Shown in pieces: positions 54,866-62,992 of a stretch of 64,000 bases of DNA. The DNA is from FEN-1350 sp964643355. Its GTDB lineage: Bacteria > Planctomycetota > Phycisphaerae > Sedimentisphaerales > Anaerohalosphaeraceae. How positions within the stretch are numbered: the stretch's first letter is position 1; every line of letters starts with the position of its first letter. Location of the stretch: the NCBI GenBank assembly GCA_964643355.1, contig CAZXPW010000018.1, forward strand, positions 1 to 64,000, read 5' to 3'. A model generated the notes under the pieces. The model saw only the letters and a program-made list of their open reading frames with translations. It searched no databases and was not told where the DNA came from. The position numbers were made by a program, and so were the translations under genes.

Positions 54866-55929
54866 ACCACGGCCACGCCCATTCCGCTTCCGCCGGCGAT
54901 TTGGTCCCGCGTCCGAGGATCATCGCCTTCGAGGTCACGCGTCGTTGTCCGCTGCGCTGCCGGCATTGTCGCGCGGCCGCTTCGACCGATTCGGCCGACG
55001 GACTGTCCACCGAGCAGTGCAAGGGAATCCTCAAGGGGATCGCCGACTTTCACAAATCCATCGTTATCTTCACCGGAGGCGAACCGCTGGCGCGCCAAGA
55101 CATCTTCGAACTGGTCGAGTACGCTCGCTGGCTGGGTCTGCGTTCGGTGCTGGCCACCTGCGGAATGGACCTGGATGTCGCGACGGCGCGGCGTCTGAAA
55201 ACGGCCGGCGTGCTGTCGCTGTCGTTTTCTCTCGACGGGGCGACGGCCGCCTCGCACGACGCGTTTCGACAGACGCCCGGCGCCTTCGACGCCGTTCTGT
55301 CCGCCATCGAGGCGGCAAAATCCGCCGGCCTTCGTTTTCAGATCAACACCACCCTCACGCGGCTGAACCTGTCGCAAGTCGGCGCGATCGCCGATCTGGC
55401 CGTGCGGCTGGGCGCGTCGTGTTTCAACCCGTTCATCCTGGTTCCCGTCGGCAGGGGGGAGGCGATCCGCGATCTGCTACTGGGACCGGCGGAGTACGAA
55501 GACCTGCTCGGCCGACTGGCCGATCTCCGTCGCGACAGTCCCATCGAGGTCCGCGTGACCTGCGGCCCGCAGTTTGCCCGCGTGGCGCGTCGCCGAAACA
55601 TCCCCAACGCCGAAAGCGTCAACGGATGCCTGGCCGCCACCGGGTTTGCGTTCATCAGCCACATGGGGGATGTGCAGACCTGCGGATTTCTCGATATTTC
55701 CGCTGGAAATCTCCTGCAATACGGCTTCGACTTCGGTCGCCTCTGGCAAACCTCGGCGCTGCTGGCGTCGATCCGCAAGAACGAGTATCACGGCGCCTGC
55801 GGGGATTGCGGCTATCGGACGATCTGCCGCGGCTGCAGGGCCCGCGCTCTGGCGGTGCTGGGCGATGTCCTGCAGGAGGACCCGATCTGCATCCTGGCCC
55901 GCCATCGTCCGGAGTCGATGCATGAATGA
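54862..55929 (+). CDS. ahbD: AhbD-type radical SAM heme synthase
   Basis: A 355-residue radical SAM protein. The cluster motif is Cys29-x3-Cys33-x2-Cys36 (RRCPLRCRHCRAA), followed by FTGGEPLARQD. The C-terminal SPASM-like cysteine set (CGFLD, CGDCGYRTICRGCRA and PIC) would hold an auxiliary [4Fe-4S] cluster. AhbD decarboxylates the two propionates of iron-coproporphyrin III to vinyl groups and so makes heme b. The N-terminus is His-rich (MNHGHAHS). It overlaps hemB by 4 bp and the ahbAB gene by 8 bp. Confidence 0.88.
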
Positions 55930-56905
55930 AATACTGAGCGATTTCCAAACGCGTCTGTTGACGATCCTGCAGGATCCGCTGCCGATCTGCCGCCGACCGT
56001 TTGCGCGTCTGGCCGAGACGCTGGGATCAACCGAAGACGAGGTTCTCAACGAAACGATCGCCCTGAAGACCGCCGGCTGGATCCGGCGGTTTCGCGGGCA
56101 GATCCACTATCGCGCCCTGGGCCGCACGGCGGTCCTGGTGACGGCCGCCGTGCCCGAGGACAACCTCCCGGCCGTGGGTCAGGCCGTCAGCGAGCTTGCC
56201 GGCGTGTCGCACAACTATATCCGCCGACACCGCTTTAACCTGTGGTTTACGCTGCAGGAAGCAACCCCTGACGACATCGATCGCCGACTGGCCGAGCTGT
56301 CCGACCGAACCGGCGTGGTCTTCCATTCGCTGCCGGCCCTGCGACTGTTCAAGCTCGATGTCCGGTTCGATCGGGTCGATCCTCCGGGCGATGGCGGCGA
56401 ATATCAAGAGTTCGTCGATCTACAAAAACCCGTACTTGTCCCGTCCCTCAGCCCAGCGCAACAGACGCTCCTGTCGGCCGTTCAGAACGAGCTGCCGCTG
56501 ACGCACCGGCCCTTTGACGCGCTCGGCGACGATCCAAAAGTCGTCTTATCCACTCTGCAATCCCTTCAATCTCTCGGCGTGTTGCGGCGCATCAGCGCCG
56601 TCGTGGACTATGTCCGCCTGGGCTATACCGCCAACGCCCTGTTTGCCGCTTCGATCCCCGACGACAAGATCATCCCCGCCGGCCTGGATCTGGTTCGCTG
56701 CCCGCTGGTCAGCCACTGCTACCACCGCCGGCCGTTTCCCGAATTGGGACACACCCTCTTTGCCATGCTGCACGCCCGATCCGCTATGGCAATGAGCGAC
56801 GCCGTCAAGTCCTTCGTTGCCCGGTGGCATCCCGCTGACCATGCCCTCCTCGAAACCGTTGCCGAACTCAAAAAGCGGCCGGTCGAGTACCGCCCGCAAC
56901 CCTGA
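55922..56905 (+). CDS. ahbAB: Fused siroheme decarboxylase AhbA-AhbB
   Basis: A 327-residue protein made of two related AsnC/Lrp-like halves. The first half (about 1-165) has a winged-helix start and the core SHNYIRRHRFNLWFTLQ; the second (about 175-327) has VSHCYHRRPFPELGHTLFAM. Both are the signature segments of the two siroheme decarboxylase subunits, normally made from separate genes and working as a heterodimer. Here one chain would give a 1:1 pair. It removes two carboxyl groups from siroheme. The start at 55922 overlaps the ahbD stop by 8 bp. Last gene of the operon. The two halves may retain DNA-binding-like folds but are not regulators here. Confidence 0.9.
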   Translation: MNEILSDFQTRLLTILQDPLPICRRPFARLAETLGSTEDEVLNETIALKTAGWIRRFRGQIHYRALGRTAVLVTAAVPEDNLPAVGQAVSELAGVSHNYIRRHRFNLWFTLQEATPDDIDRRLAELSDRTGVVFHSLPALRLFKLDVRFDRVDPPGDGGEYQEFVDLQKPVLVPSLSPAQQTLLSAVQNELPLTHRPFDALGDDPKVVLSTLQSLQSLGVLRRISAVVDYVRLGYTANALFAASIPDDKIIPAGLDLVRCPLVSHCYHRRPFPELGHTLFAMLHARSAMAMSDAVKSFVARWHPADHALLETVAELKKRPVEYRPQP

Positions 56906-56971
56906 TCGCCGACCCGAACCCAAACGCGGTCCTTCCTTTGGGGCAGGCCGCTAATCCAACAGGCCCGGAGG

Positions 56972-57105
56972 GCCGGAAGATCATAGCCGGGGGCGACATA
57001 AAGTCGGGGGCATCCAATCGTGACTCCTCCGGATGGAAGCCCCCGGATTTATCCCGGGGATTATTTCTTCCGATTGGTTTTCATCCCCCGACCAAAAGTC
57101 GGGGG
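56972..57105. repeat. Cluster of GC-rich palindromes (REP-like)
   Basis: At least three hairpins follow each other: GGCCC/GGGCC at 56972-56984, a long imperfect one between GGGGGC near 57006 and GCCCCC near 57039, overlapping a CCCCGG/CCGGGG hairpin at 57041-57059, and a perfect 8-bp GTCGGGGG stem at 57085-57105. The word AGTCGGGGGC occurs twice in direct repeat, at 57002 and 57097. This resembles REP-type intergenic repeats. The rest of 56906-57134 contains nothing I recognise. Confidence 0.6.
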
Positions 57106-57134
57106 CTTGCATACAGGATACGATAGGACAAGGG

Positions 57135-57248
57135 TCATTTGTCCAGGCGATTGTTCAAACCCGCCCCTGCGGGCGTTTGGGTTATTTTCCTTTCCGGATA
57201 CCGGGCCTCTCGCCGGTCCAACTCCGCCTGAGTGTATGGCGCTTCCAT
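57135..57248 (-). CDS. Small ORF of 37 codons with strong ribosome-binding site
   Basis: A 37-codon frame on the minus strand from ATG 57248 to TGA 57135. AAGGAGAAGG stands just before the ATG, one of the best ribosome-binding sites in the window. The product begins MEAPYTQAELDRREARYPE and is charged and hydrophilic, with no membrane segment. The repeat copy B lies upstream, and a hairpin (GTCGGGGG stem at 57085-57105) lies 30 bp downstream as a possible terminator. No family is recognised. Below the length limits of most gene callers. Confidence 0.5.
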   Translation of the reverse strand: MEAPYTQAELDRREARYPERKITQTPAGAGLNNRLDK

Positions 57249-57311
57249 AAACCTTCTCCTTTTCGTTTCAGGATTTCATTCGGACCTCAAATCCGACATC
57301 CACGGGTCCTT

Positions 57312-57484
57312 CCACCCTACCGGAAATCGTGCACAAGTTGTCCGAAATTTCCAAAGACCAAAATGGATAACTCGTTATTTGACAAGGAATTGAGCGTTTT
57401 CGAGACCCCCGAAAAATAGCAGGATAGTGAAAGCGCAAATTGTACGAAATTCGGGCCCAAAACATAAACCCGATTTGATATTCC
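57312..57484. repeat. Divergent intergenic repeat, copy B
   Basis: The second copy of the element at 31309-31470, with the same blocks in the same order and a similar total length (about 170 bp). It lies about 65 bp upstream of the small minus-strand ORF and 100 bp upstream of the promoter for the secreted-protein genes. Downstream of it (57485-57586) is unremarkable AT-rich text containing a GGGGCTGCAGCAGGGG-like piece. Confidence 0.7.
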
Positions 57485-57586
57485 CTTGGACTTCGGGGGG
57501 CTGCAGCAGGGGTGGGGCTGCCCCTCAATCCAAACAAAATTGTGAAAAATCTTGCGTTTGGATTGCCCAAATTCATGCGATCGGAG

Positions 57587-57616
57587 TTGACTTTTCCCGC
57601 GGGAGGATGGTACAAT
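57587..57616 (+). promoter_or_regulatory. Putative promoter of the leader ORF and Calx-beta protein gene
   Basis: TTGACT, 18 bp, TACAAT. The predicted start near 57623 leaves a leader of about 125 nt before the secreted-protein ATG. Confidence 0.6.
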
Positions 57617-57653
57617 AGCCCCGTTAAGGAATTTTCCCGGAGGAAATACTGCC

Positions 57654-57749
57654 GTGATGAAAAACAACCATGTCAACCATGACATCGGGGCAGTAAGGGC
57701 CTGTCCCTTGCGCCCGGAGAACCCATCTTTAATCCTTTCTTGGAGGTAA
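57654..57749 (+). CDS. Translationally coupled leader ORF (31 codons)
   Basis: Starts GTG 57654 or ATG 57657 after GGAGGA and ends in TAA at 57747-57749, overlapping the next ATG by one base (TAATG). The last codons contain the downstream GGAGGT. Within it are a perfect inverted repeat ATGTCA-ACCA-TGACAT (57670-57685) and a strong hairpin (57688-57715, GGGC-A-GTAAGGG with CCCTTGC-GCCC). The peptide starts with several Asn/His codons and is not recognisable. I infer a regulatory leader; coding is not proven. Confidence 0.5.
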   Translation: MMKNNHVNHDIGAVRACPLRPENPSLILSWR

Positions 57750-59203
57750 TGGCAATGGCGAAATACCCAATCCTTTCGGTCTGTGCAATTCTGTTGATTT
57801 GCGCGTCGATGGCTCAGGCCGCCTTCATAGTGGAGGCCCATTCGTCGGGACGGGCCAACGCGACGAACTTTACCGGCGTGGGTACATCCAGCGTCAAAAG
57901 CACCGCGCCCGGCTGTATTGCCACCAATAGTATCTTCAGCGGTTCGGGAGCCGCGGGAAGTTCCACCGAGTTTGTCTTTAAGTACACCCCGGCGATGGAT
58001 ATGGACAACTGGTCTCCGGCTCCGGGAACGGACCTGACCAACGGACACAAAGCGTCGGGGCTGATGGGCGGACTCAACGGCAAATACAATGTGTACATCA
58101 CCTGGCCGTCTTCGACCAATGTCGGCGGGACTTGTTCGATCACCGTGACCAACGATGGCGCAGATGTCGTCGTCGGTCCGGTCGATATGAACACCAACGG
58201 AACCGGCAACCCGGGCGGAAACAACGGGTGGTATCGGGTCGCCGAAAAGGTGCATCTGTCCGGCGGTACCCAATATGTGGTCCGACAGAAGGTCCTCACT
58301 TCCGCGTATGTCTCGATGCGTTCGCACGGCGTATTGTGGGAACTGGTCGAGCCGGATCCGCCGCTGATTTCCCTGACCGAAACCAACGGCAAGACCGCCG
58401 TGACCGAAGGCGGCGCTGCGGATGAGTATTCGATCGCGTTGCTCCAGCAGCCGGCGTCCCTGACCCAGGTCTCCGTGATCGCCAAAGACCCCAACCAGGT
58501 GATCCTCAACGGAACGATGAATCTGACCGTCCTGACCTTTACGCCTGAAAACTGGGCGACGCCGCAGACCGTGCAGGTTTTGGCAAACGACGATCTGAAT
58601 GTGGAAAATGATCATTCCACTTGGCTTCGGCATTGGGTGTCCAACGCGGAAGATCCCAACAGCATCTTTGCCGGTTTTCTGAAAGTGACCATCGCCGACA
58701 ATGAAGCGCCGGGCGTGCTGATTGTCGAATCCGACGGAAACACCGCCGTGAATGAACAAGGGCCGACCAGCGATTCGTATACGGTGCGTCTGATGATGGC
58801 GCCGACGGCCCCGGTGACGATCACGATTGCGGCCGACGCCGATACGGTCGTCGCCTCCGGCCAGGCCAGCGGATCCACCATCCCGTTGACCTTTACGGCG
58901 GCCAATTGGTTCGTTCCTCAGACGGTGATCGTCACGGCCGTGGATGACGCAGACAGCGAATTCGACCACACCTCGACGATTATGCATTCCGTCTCCAGCG
59001 CCGATTCCGGATACAACAATCTGGCCGTGCCGAAGATCGCCGTCTCCGTCACCGACAACGATTGCGGCGTCTGGGGATATGCCAAGGCCGACTTCAACAA
59101 GGATTGTCATGTGACCCTCGAGGATTTCGCGACCTTCGCGTCCGAGTGGATGACTTGTTCGGTTCCGTTCATCGAGGGGTGTGTCAACTGGCTCCCGCAG
59201 TAA
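57749..59203 (+). CDS. Secreted protein with shared N-terminal domain, Calx-beta-like repeats and dockerin-like tail
   Basis: A 484-residue exported protein. The ATG at 57749 follows GGAGGT; a TTG upstream at 57740 is not needed. Signal peptide ends near SMAQA. Residues about 23-210 are a beta-rich domain shared with the next gene (both have AFIVEAHSSG near the start and SYVSMRSHGV or AYVSMRSHGV near the end). Two Calx-beta-like repeats follow (about 212-330 and 330-440; each has FTPENW or FTAANW and PQTV). The C-terminus is a single dockerin-like EF-hand (KADFNKDCHVTLEDFATFAS). Probably a cell-surface or extracellular adhesion/matrix protein. Confidence 0.75.
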   Translation: MAMAKYPILSVCAILLICASMAQAAFIVEAHSSGRANATNFTGVGTSSVKSTAPGCIATNSIFSGSGAAGSSTEFVFKYTPAMDMDNWSPAPGTDLTNGHKASGLMGGLNGKYNVYITWPSSTNVGGTCSITVTNDGADVVVGPVDMNTNGTGNPGGNNGWYRVAEKVHLSGGTQYVVRQKVLTSAYVSMRSHGVLWELVEPDPPLISLTETNGKTAVTEGGAADEYSIALLQQPASLTQVSVIAKDPNQVILNGTMNLTVLTFTPENWATPQTVQVLANDDLNVENDHSTWLRHWVSNAEDPNSIFAGFLKVTIADNEAPGVLIVESDGNTAVNEQGPTSDSYTVRLMMAPTAPVTITIAADADTVVASGQASGSTIPLTFTAANWFVPQTVIVTAVDDADSEFDHTSTIMHSVSSADSGYNNLAVPKIAVSVTDNDCGVWGYAKADFNKDCHVTLEDFATFASEWMTCSVPFIEGCVNWLPQ

Positions 59204-59285
59204 GGGAGATGGAAAACGGCAAATCGATTCGTTCCGAATTGATTTGAAATAGAAGCGTTCAAACAATTGTGTTCGGAGGCAGGTT

Positions 59286-59939
59286 ATGAAAAAAGCGATA
59301 CTGGTATCGGCCATCGTGTTGATGGCCACCGCCGGCGTTCAGGCGGCGTTTATTGTCGAGGCCCATTCGTCGGGTTTGGCCAACGCCAACTTCACGGGCA
59401 CGGGCTCGCCCAGCACCAAGAGCACGGCGATCGGATGCACGGCCACCAACAGTCTGTTTCTGACCAGCGCCGGCAGTCGGGACTATGTGTACAAATACAC
59501 CCCGGGCGTGGATCTGGACAACGCCACGCTGACCGCCGGAACCGATCTGGGCAACGGCGATCTGGCGTCGGGACTGGTCGGTGGCAGCGGGTTCTACAAT
59601 GTGTATATCACCTGGCCTGCCTCGACCAATGTCAATACGGCCGGCGCAAAGCTGACGATCACCAATGACGGAACCGATGTCGTCATCGACATGGTCAATA
59701 TGAACACCGGCGGCACCGGCAATCCCGGCGGCAACAACGCCTGGCTGAAGATTGCCGAGGGGGTCCAGCTAACCGCCGGCACCACCTATACCGTGACCCA
59801 GACCGCTTTGGCCGCCTCGTATGTTTCCATGCGGAGCCACGGCGTGATGTGGGAAATGGTCCGCGAGATTCCCGAACCGGCTTCGCTGCTCTTGTTGGGA
59901 GCCGGTGCGATGGCGATTCGCAGGTTTCGCAAAGCGTAA
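59286..59939 (+). CDS. PEP-CTERM sorted protein, paralog of the previous gene's N-terminal domain
   Basis: A 217-residue exported protein. Signal peptide MKKAILVSAIVLMATAGVQA. The 170-residue domain is a close paralog of the preceding protein's N-terminal part. The C-terminus is a PEP-CTERM signal: IPEPASLLLLGAGAMAIRRF, i.e. Pro-Glu-Pro, a hydrophobic helix and a basic end. PEP-CTERM proteins are processed by exosortase in the envelope. GGAGGCAGG precedes the ATG. The two genes are 82 bp apart and likely arose by duplication of the domain. Confidence 0.85.
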   Translation: MKKAILVSAIVLMATAGVQAAFIVEAHSSGLANANFTGTGSPSTKSTAIGCTATNSLFLTSAGSRDYVYKYTPGVDLDNATLTAGTDLGNGDLASGLVGGSGFYNVYITWPASTNVNTAGAKLTITNDGTDVVIDMVNMNTGGTGNPGGNNAWLKIAEGVQLTAGTTYTVTQTALAASYVSMRSHGVMWEMVREIPEPASLLLLGAGAMAIRRFRKA

Positions 59940-59965
59940 ACTTGACGCTTTGATTTGATTCGATA

Positions 59966-59997
59966 GGATGGCGGAGCGCGATTCGGCTCCGCCATCC
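59966..59997 (+). terminator. Perfect hairpin after the PEP-CTERM gene
   Basis: A perfect 12-bp stem GGATGGCGGAGC/GCTCCGCCATCC with an 8-nt loop, 26 bp after the stop. No U-tract follows, so it may be a factor-assisted terminator or an mRNA-stabilising end. Confidence 0.5.
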
Positions 59998-60085
59998 GGA
60001 TATGACATCCGGAAGACGGGGGGCGCATTCCGGACCCCTGGGGGGTCTGGACTCCGCAGAGAATGGATATTGACAGGTACCGATT

Positions 60086-62332
60086 ATGAATATCCCGATC
60101 GACATTCGAGTCGTCGGTTTGCTGGCCGTGTTGTTATGTGGATCGGTCGTGTTCGGAGCCGATCTGTGTCCGGTGGGCGACATCGACGGTAATTGCCGAG
60201 TCGATATCGGGGATCTGGTCGAATTGAGTTATGACTGGCTCTGGCGGCCGGACTATCCGGCCATGAAACTCGTGGGATTTTGGAAACTCGACGAACCTTC
60301 CGGCCCGACCGCTCCCGACAGTTCGCCCGGAAATCACTCCGGCGCACTGGTCAACGGTCCCGTCTGGCAGCCGACCGCGGGTCGAATCAACGGCGCTCTG
60401 CAGTTTGACGGCGTCGATGACTATGTCAACCTCGGCGCGGTTCTCAACCCCGCCGATGGTCCCTTCACGGTCTGTCTGTGGTTCAAGGGCGGCACCGCCA
60501 AAAAGACTCTGGTGGGTCAGGGCGACGGCTCCGGTTTCGGACGCGATTGGCTCCAGATCGATGCGAATGGATTTCTTCGAACAATGCTGATCGATGCGTT
60601 GCCGGTTCCGCTGACCGGCAACACCTGGGTCGCAGACAATCAGAACTGGCATCATGCGGCGCTGGTCTGGAATGGCTCGAAACGAAAGCTGTATGTCGAT
60701 GGCGTTCTGGATGTCGAAGACGCCACGCCCCTGCTCGGAAACCTGCTCGGGTGTACCGGTCCGCTCTATCTGGGCGCGACGCGGGGTTTGACCAGCGCCA
60801 ATTTCTGGTCCGGCTCGCTGGACGAGGTCCGCATCTATTCGCGGGCGCTGTCCGTCTCCGAAATCTCCGGCCTGGTGCATCCCTGTCAGCCCAATCCCAA
60901 ACCCGCCGACTTCAACTGCAGCGAGGGCGTGGATTTCACCGACCTGGCGGTTCTGGCCTCCAATTGGATGCGGGGGCCGAGAGCCGAGTACCGATGCATC
61001 TGGGCCGATTCCTGGAATGCCAGTTTTCTGAATCAATCACAAGCCCAGGATCTGGTCAACACCTGTCGCGCCAACAACATCAACACCATCATCATCGAAG
61101 TCCGCAAGGTCGGCGACGCCTATTACAACTCCGCCCTGGAGCCCCGCGCGACCAACATCTCCGGCGGAGCGTCCTTCGATCCGCTGGGCTATCTGATCCA
61201 ACTGGCCCACGACACCTCCGGCGGCAAACCCTATGTCGAGGTTCACGCCTGGTTCGTCATGCAGCGGATCGCCAAGACCGGCTCGTTACCGGCCGGCCAT
61301 GTCCTGCTGACACACCCCGAATACAAAATGCTCAGCCGAACCGGTGACGATGCCTGGGACGACGCCAGGTTTCTCGACCCCGGCCATCCCGACGCGGTCA
61401 ATCACAATGTCGCGGTGATTCTGGATTGCTTGTCCAAATACAATATCGACGGCGTCAATCTTGACTACATCCGCTATCCCGGCGTCAATTCCGGTTATAA
61501 TGCCGTCAGTTTGGCTCGTTTTCACAGGTTCACCGGTCGGACCGATCTTCCGGAGACCTCCGATATCCAGTGGAGCGACTGGCGGCGGGATTGCGTGACC
61601 CGGCAAGTCAAAAAGATCTATATCCAGATGTGGAAACTCAAACCCGGCGTGATCCTGACCGTCGATACCATCAACTGGGGCAGCGCCTACGATAATTACT
61701 TCGTTTCGGCGCCGTACGACCAGGTCTATCAGGACTGGGTCGGCTGGCTCCAGGCCGGGATCATCGACTACAACGCTCATATGGGGTATGTCTATAACAA
61801 TCCCGCTCGTTTCCAGGGCTGGGCCATGCTCTCGTTGAACAATGACGACCGTCGCGGCACGATCCTTTCCACCGGGGCCTATCTGCAGCACACCGTCCAG
61901 GAGGCCATAGACCAGCTCCTCTGCATCCGGGCCTGGGATGCCGACGGCCTGAACATCTACGACTGGGGCAGCGAGGTCCAGGCCAACACGCTGGGCCAGA
62001 CCCGCGAAGATTTCTATCGCGAACTCAGGACCCAGGTCTATCCCGTCTGGTCCGATACGCCCATCCCCCAGTGGAAATCCAACCCGACCACGGGAATTGT
62101 CGAAGGAATCGTCTTCGGGAATGGACAACCGCTCGATCACGCGATTGTCTGTGTCGAAGGTCACCCCGAAACCGCCGACTTCACCGATGGCTCCGGCTGG
62201 TATGCCCTGATGGACCTGCCCCCGGGCAATCACACGCTGCGGATCTCCTCCCCGGGGCTCAACGACAAGCTTGTGCCCATCACCATTCCCAATGCCGCAA
62301 GCATCGTGACGACCAATGTAACCCTGCCGTAA
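60086..62332 (+). CDS. Secreted multidomain GHL10-like glycoside hydrolase with dockerin-like and LamG domains
   Basis: A 748-residue exported protein. After the signal peptide (ending near VFGAD) comes a dockerin-like segment (GDIDGNCRVDIGDLVELSYD). Residues about 55-265 fit a LamG/concanavalin A-like domain (VGFWKLDEPSGP and LDEVRIYSRALSVSEI). A second dockerin-like piece follows (PADFNCSEGVDFTDLAVLAS). Residues about 310-640 resemble GHL10 (DUF187-like) TIM-barrel hydrolases, with WADSWNASFLNQSQAQDLV, EVHAWFVMQRIA and NLDYIRYPG. The last 90 residues form a carboxypeptidase-regulatory-like beta domain (GSGWYALMDLPPGNHTLRI). Probably cleaves a polysaccharide; the substrate is not known. The first dockerin at the N-terminus is an unusual position. 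Confidence 0.8.
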   Translation: MNIPIDIRVVGLLAVLLCGSVVFGADLCPVGDIDGNCRVDIGDLVELSYDWLWRPDYPAMKLVGFWKLDEPSGPTAPDSSPGNHSGALVNGPVWQPTAGRINGALQFDGVDDYVNLGAVLNPADGPFTVCLWFKGGTAKKTLVGQGDGSGFGRDWLQIDANGFLRTMLIDALPVPLTGNTWVADNQNWHHAALVWNGSKRKLYVDGVLDVEDATPLLGNLLGCTGPLYLGATRGLTSANFWSGSLDEVRIYSRALSVSEISGLVHPCQPNPKPADFNCSEGVDFTDLAVLASNWMRGPRAEYRCIWADSWNASFLNQSQAQDLVNTCRANNINTIIIEVRKVGDAYYNSALEPRATNISGGASFDPLGYLIQLAHDTSGGKPYVEVHAWFVMQRIAKTGSLPAGHVLLTHPEYKMLSRTGDDAWDDARFLDPGHPDAVNHNVAVILDCLSKYNIDGVNLDYIRYPGVNSGYNAVSLARFHRFTGRTDLPETSDIQWSDWRRDCVTRQVKKIYIQMWKLKPGVILTVDTINWGSAYDNYFVSAPYDQVYQDWVGWLQAGIIDYNAHMGYVYNNPARFQGWAMLSLNNDDRRGTILSTGAYLQHTVQEAIDQLLCIRAWDADGLNIYDWGSEVQANTLGQTREDFYRELRTQVYPVWSDTPIPQWKSNPTTGIVEGIVFGNGQPLDHAIVCVEGHPETADFTDGSGWYALMDLPPGNHTLRISSPGLNDKLVPITIPNAASIVTTNVTLP

Positions 62333-62367
62333 GCGGGCCCCTATTCGTCAATATTCAATAGTCAATA

Positions 62368-62781
62368 TTACTTCTTATACGCCTGCTTGGGATCGTACAC
62401 CTTCTCGGCGATCCGCACCAGTTCGGTTGTGCTCCCGGCCTTGACCGCCCGATAGAAACACGACTGGTACCCCACATGGCATTGACCCTGGTCAACGATC
62501 ACCTTCAGTACAAGACAATCCTGATCGCAATCAACCAAAACCTGCCGGACCTTCTGCGTGTGCCCGGACTGCTCGCCCTTGCGCCACAACTTCTTGCGGC
62601 TGCGGCTGAAATACACCGCGTTGCCCGTTCGCAGCGTCAGCTCCAGCGCCTCGGCGTTCATATACGCCACCATCAGCACCTGCCCGGTCGCGGCGTCCTG
62701 CGCCACGGCCGTGATCAGTCCGTCTTTGTCAAACTTCGGGACCAGCTCCAGTCCTTCTTCAATCTGTTCATTGGCCGCCAC
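62368..62781 (-). CDS. hisI: Phosphoribosyl-AMP cyclohydrolase
   Basis: A 137-residue enzyme opening the purine ring of phosphoribosyl-AMP in histidine synthesis. The conserved features are VLMVAYMNAEALELT, VYFSRSRKKLWRKGEQSGHTQ, and the metal-binding DCDQDCLVLKV plus CHVGYQSCFYR. It is the stand-alone HisI form, without a HisE domain. Divergent from the gene at 62993; convergent with the GHL10-like gene, 35 bp away. Confidence 0.95.
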   Translation of the reverse strand: MAANEQIEEGLELVPKFDKDGLITAVAQDAATGQVLMVAYMNAEALELTLRTGNAVYFSRSRKKLWRKGEQSGHTQKVRQVLVDCDQDCLVLKVIVDQGQCHVGYQSCFYRAVKAGSTTELVRIAEKVYDPKQAYKK

Positions 62782-62891
62782 AACTATCTCCCAGTCGAAA
62801 TTCGTTGCCCATTGCGAAAATCAAAAAGCCCTGAAACTTTATACCACATTCAGCGTCATAATACTATGGCTTTCCGTGGAACTTTGAGGGC

Positions 62892-62920
62892 TTGTGATCA
62901 AAGACGCCTTCCGATATAAT
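62892..62920 (+). promoter_or_regulatory. Putative promoter of the gene at 62993
   Basis: TTGTGA, 17 bp and a perfect TATAAT, about 73 bp before the ATG. Lies in the 211-bp gap between divergent genes. Confidence 0.65.
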
Positions 62921-62992
62921 AGGTTCGTCTTCGGAAATCCGGATCGAAAAGGTCGATCGGTTCCAAAGCCGGTTATCCAAACGGAGGTTGCC

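Noticed and set aside
54945..55925. 326-codon alternative plus-strand frame inside ahbD
   Set aside because: Arg-rich out-of-frame reading of a GC-rich gene; the ahbD frame has the cluster motifs and coupled start.
57317..59329. 670-codon minus-strand frame opposite the Calx-beta gene and crossing repeat B
   Set aside because: Antisense to a gene with signal peptide, repeats and dockerin tail; the part over repeat B is not conserved in copy A.
60026..60052. Second hairpin TCCGGACC/GGTCTGGA before the GHL10-like gene
   Set aside because: Short stem with mismatch, no U-tract and no clear relation to a promoter; could be chance in GC-rich DNA.
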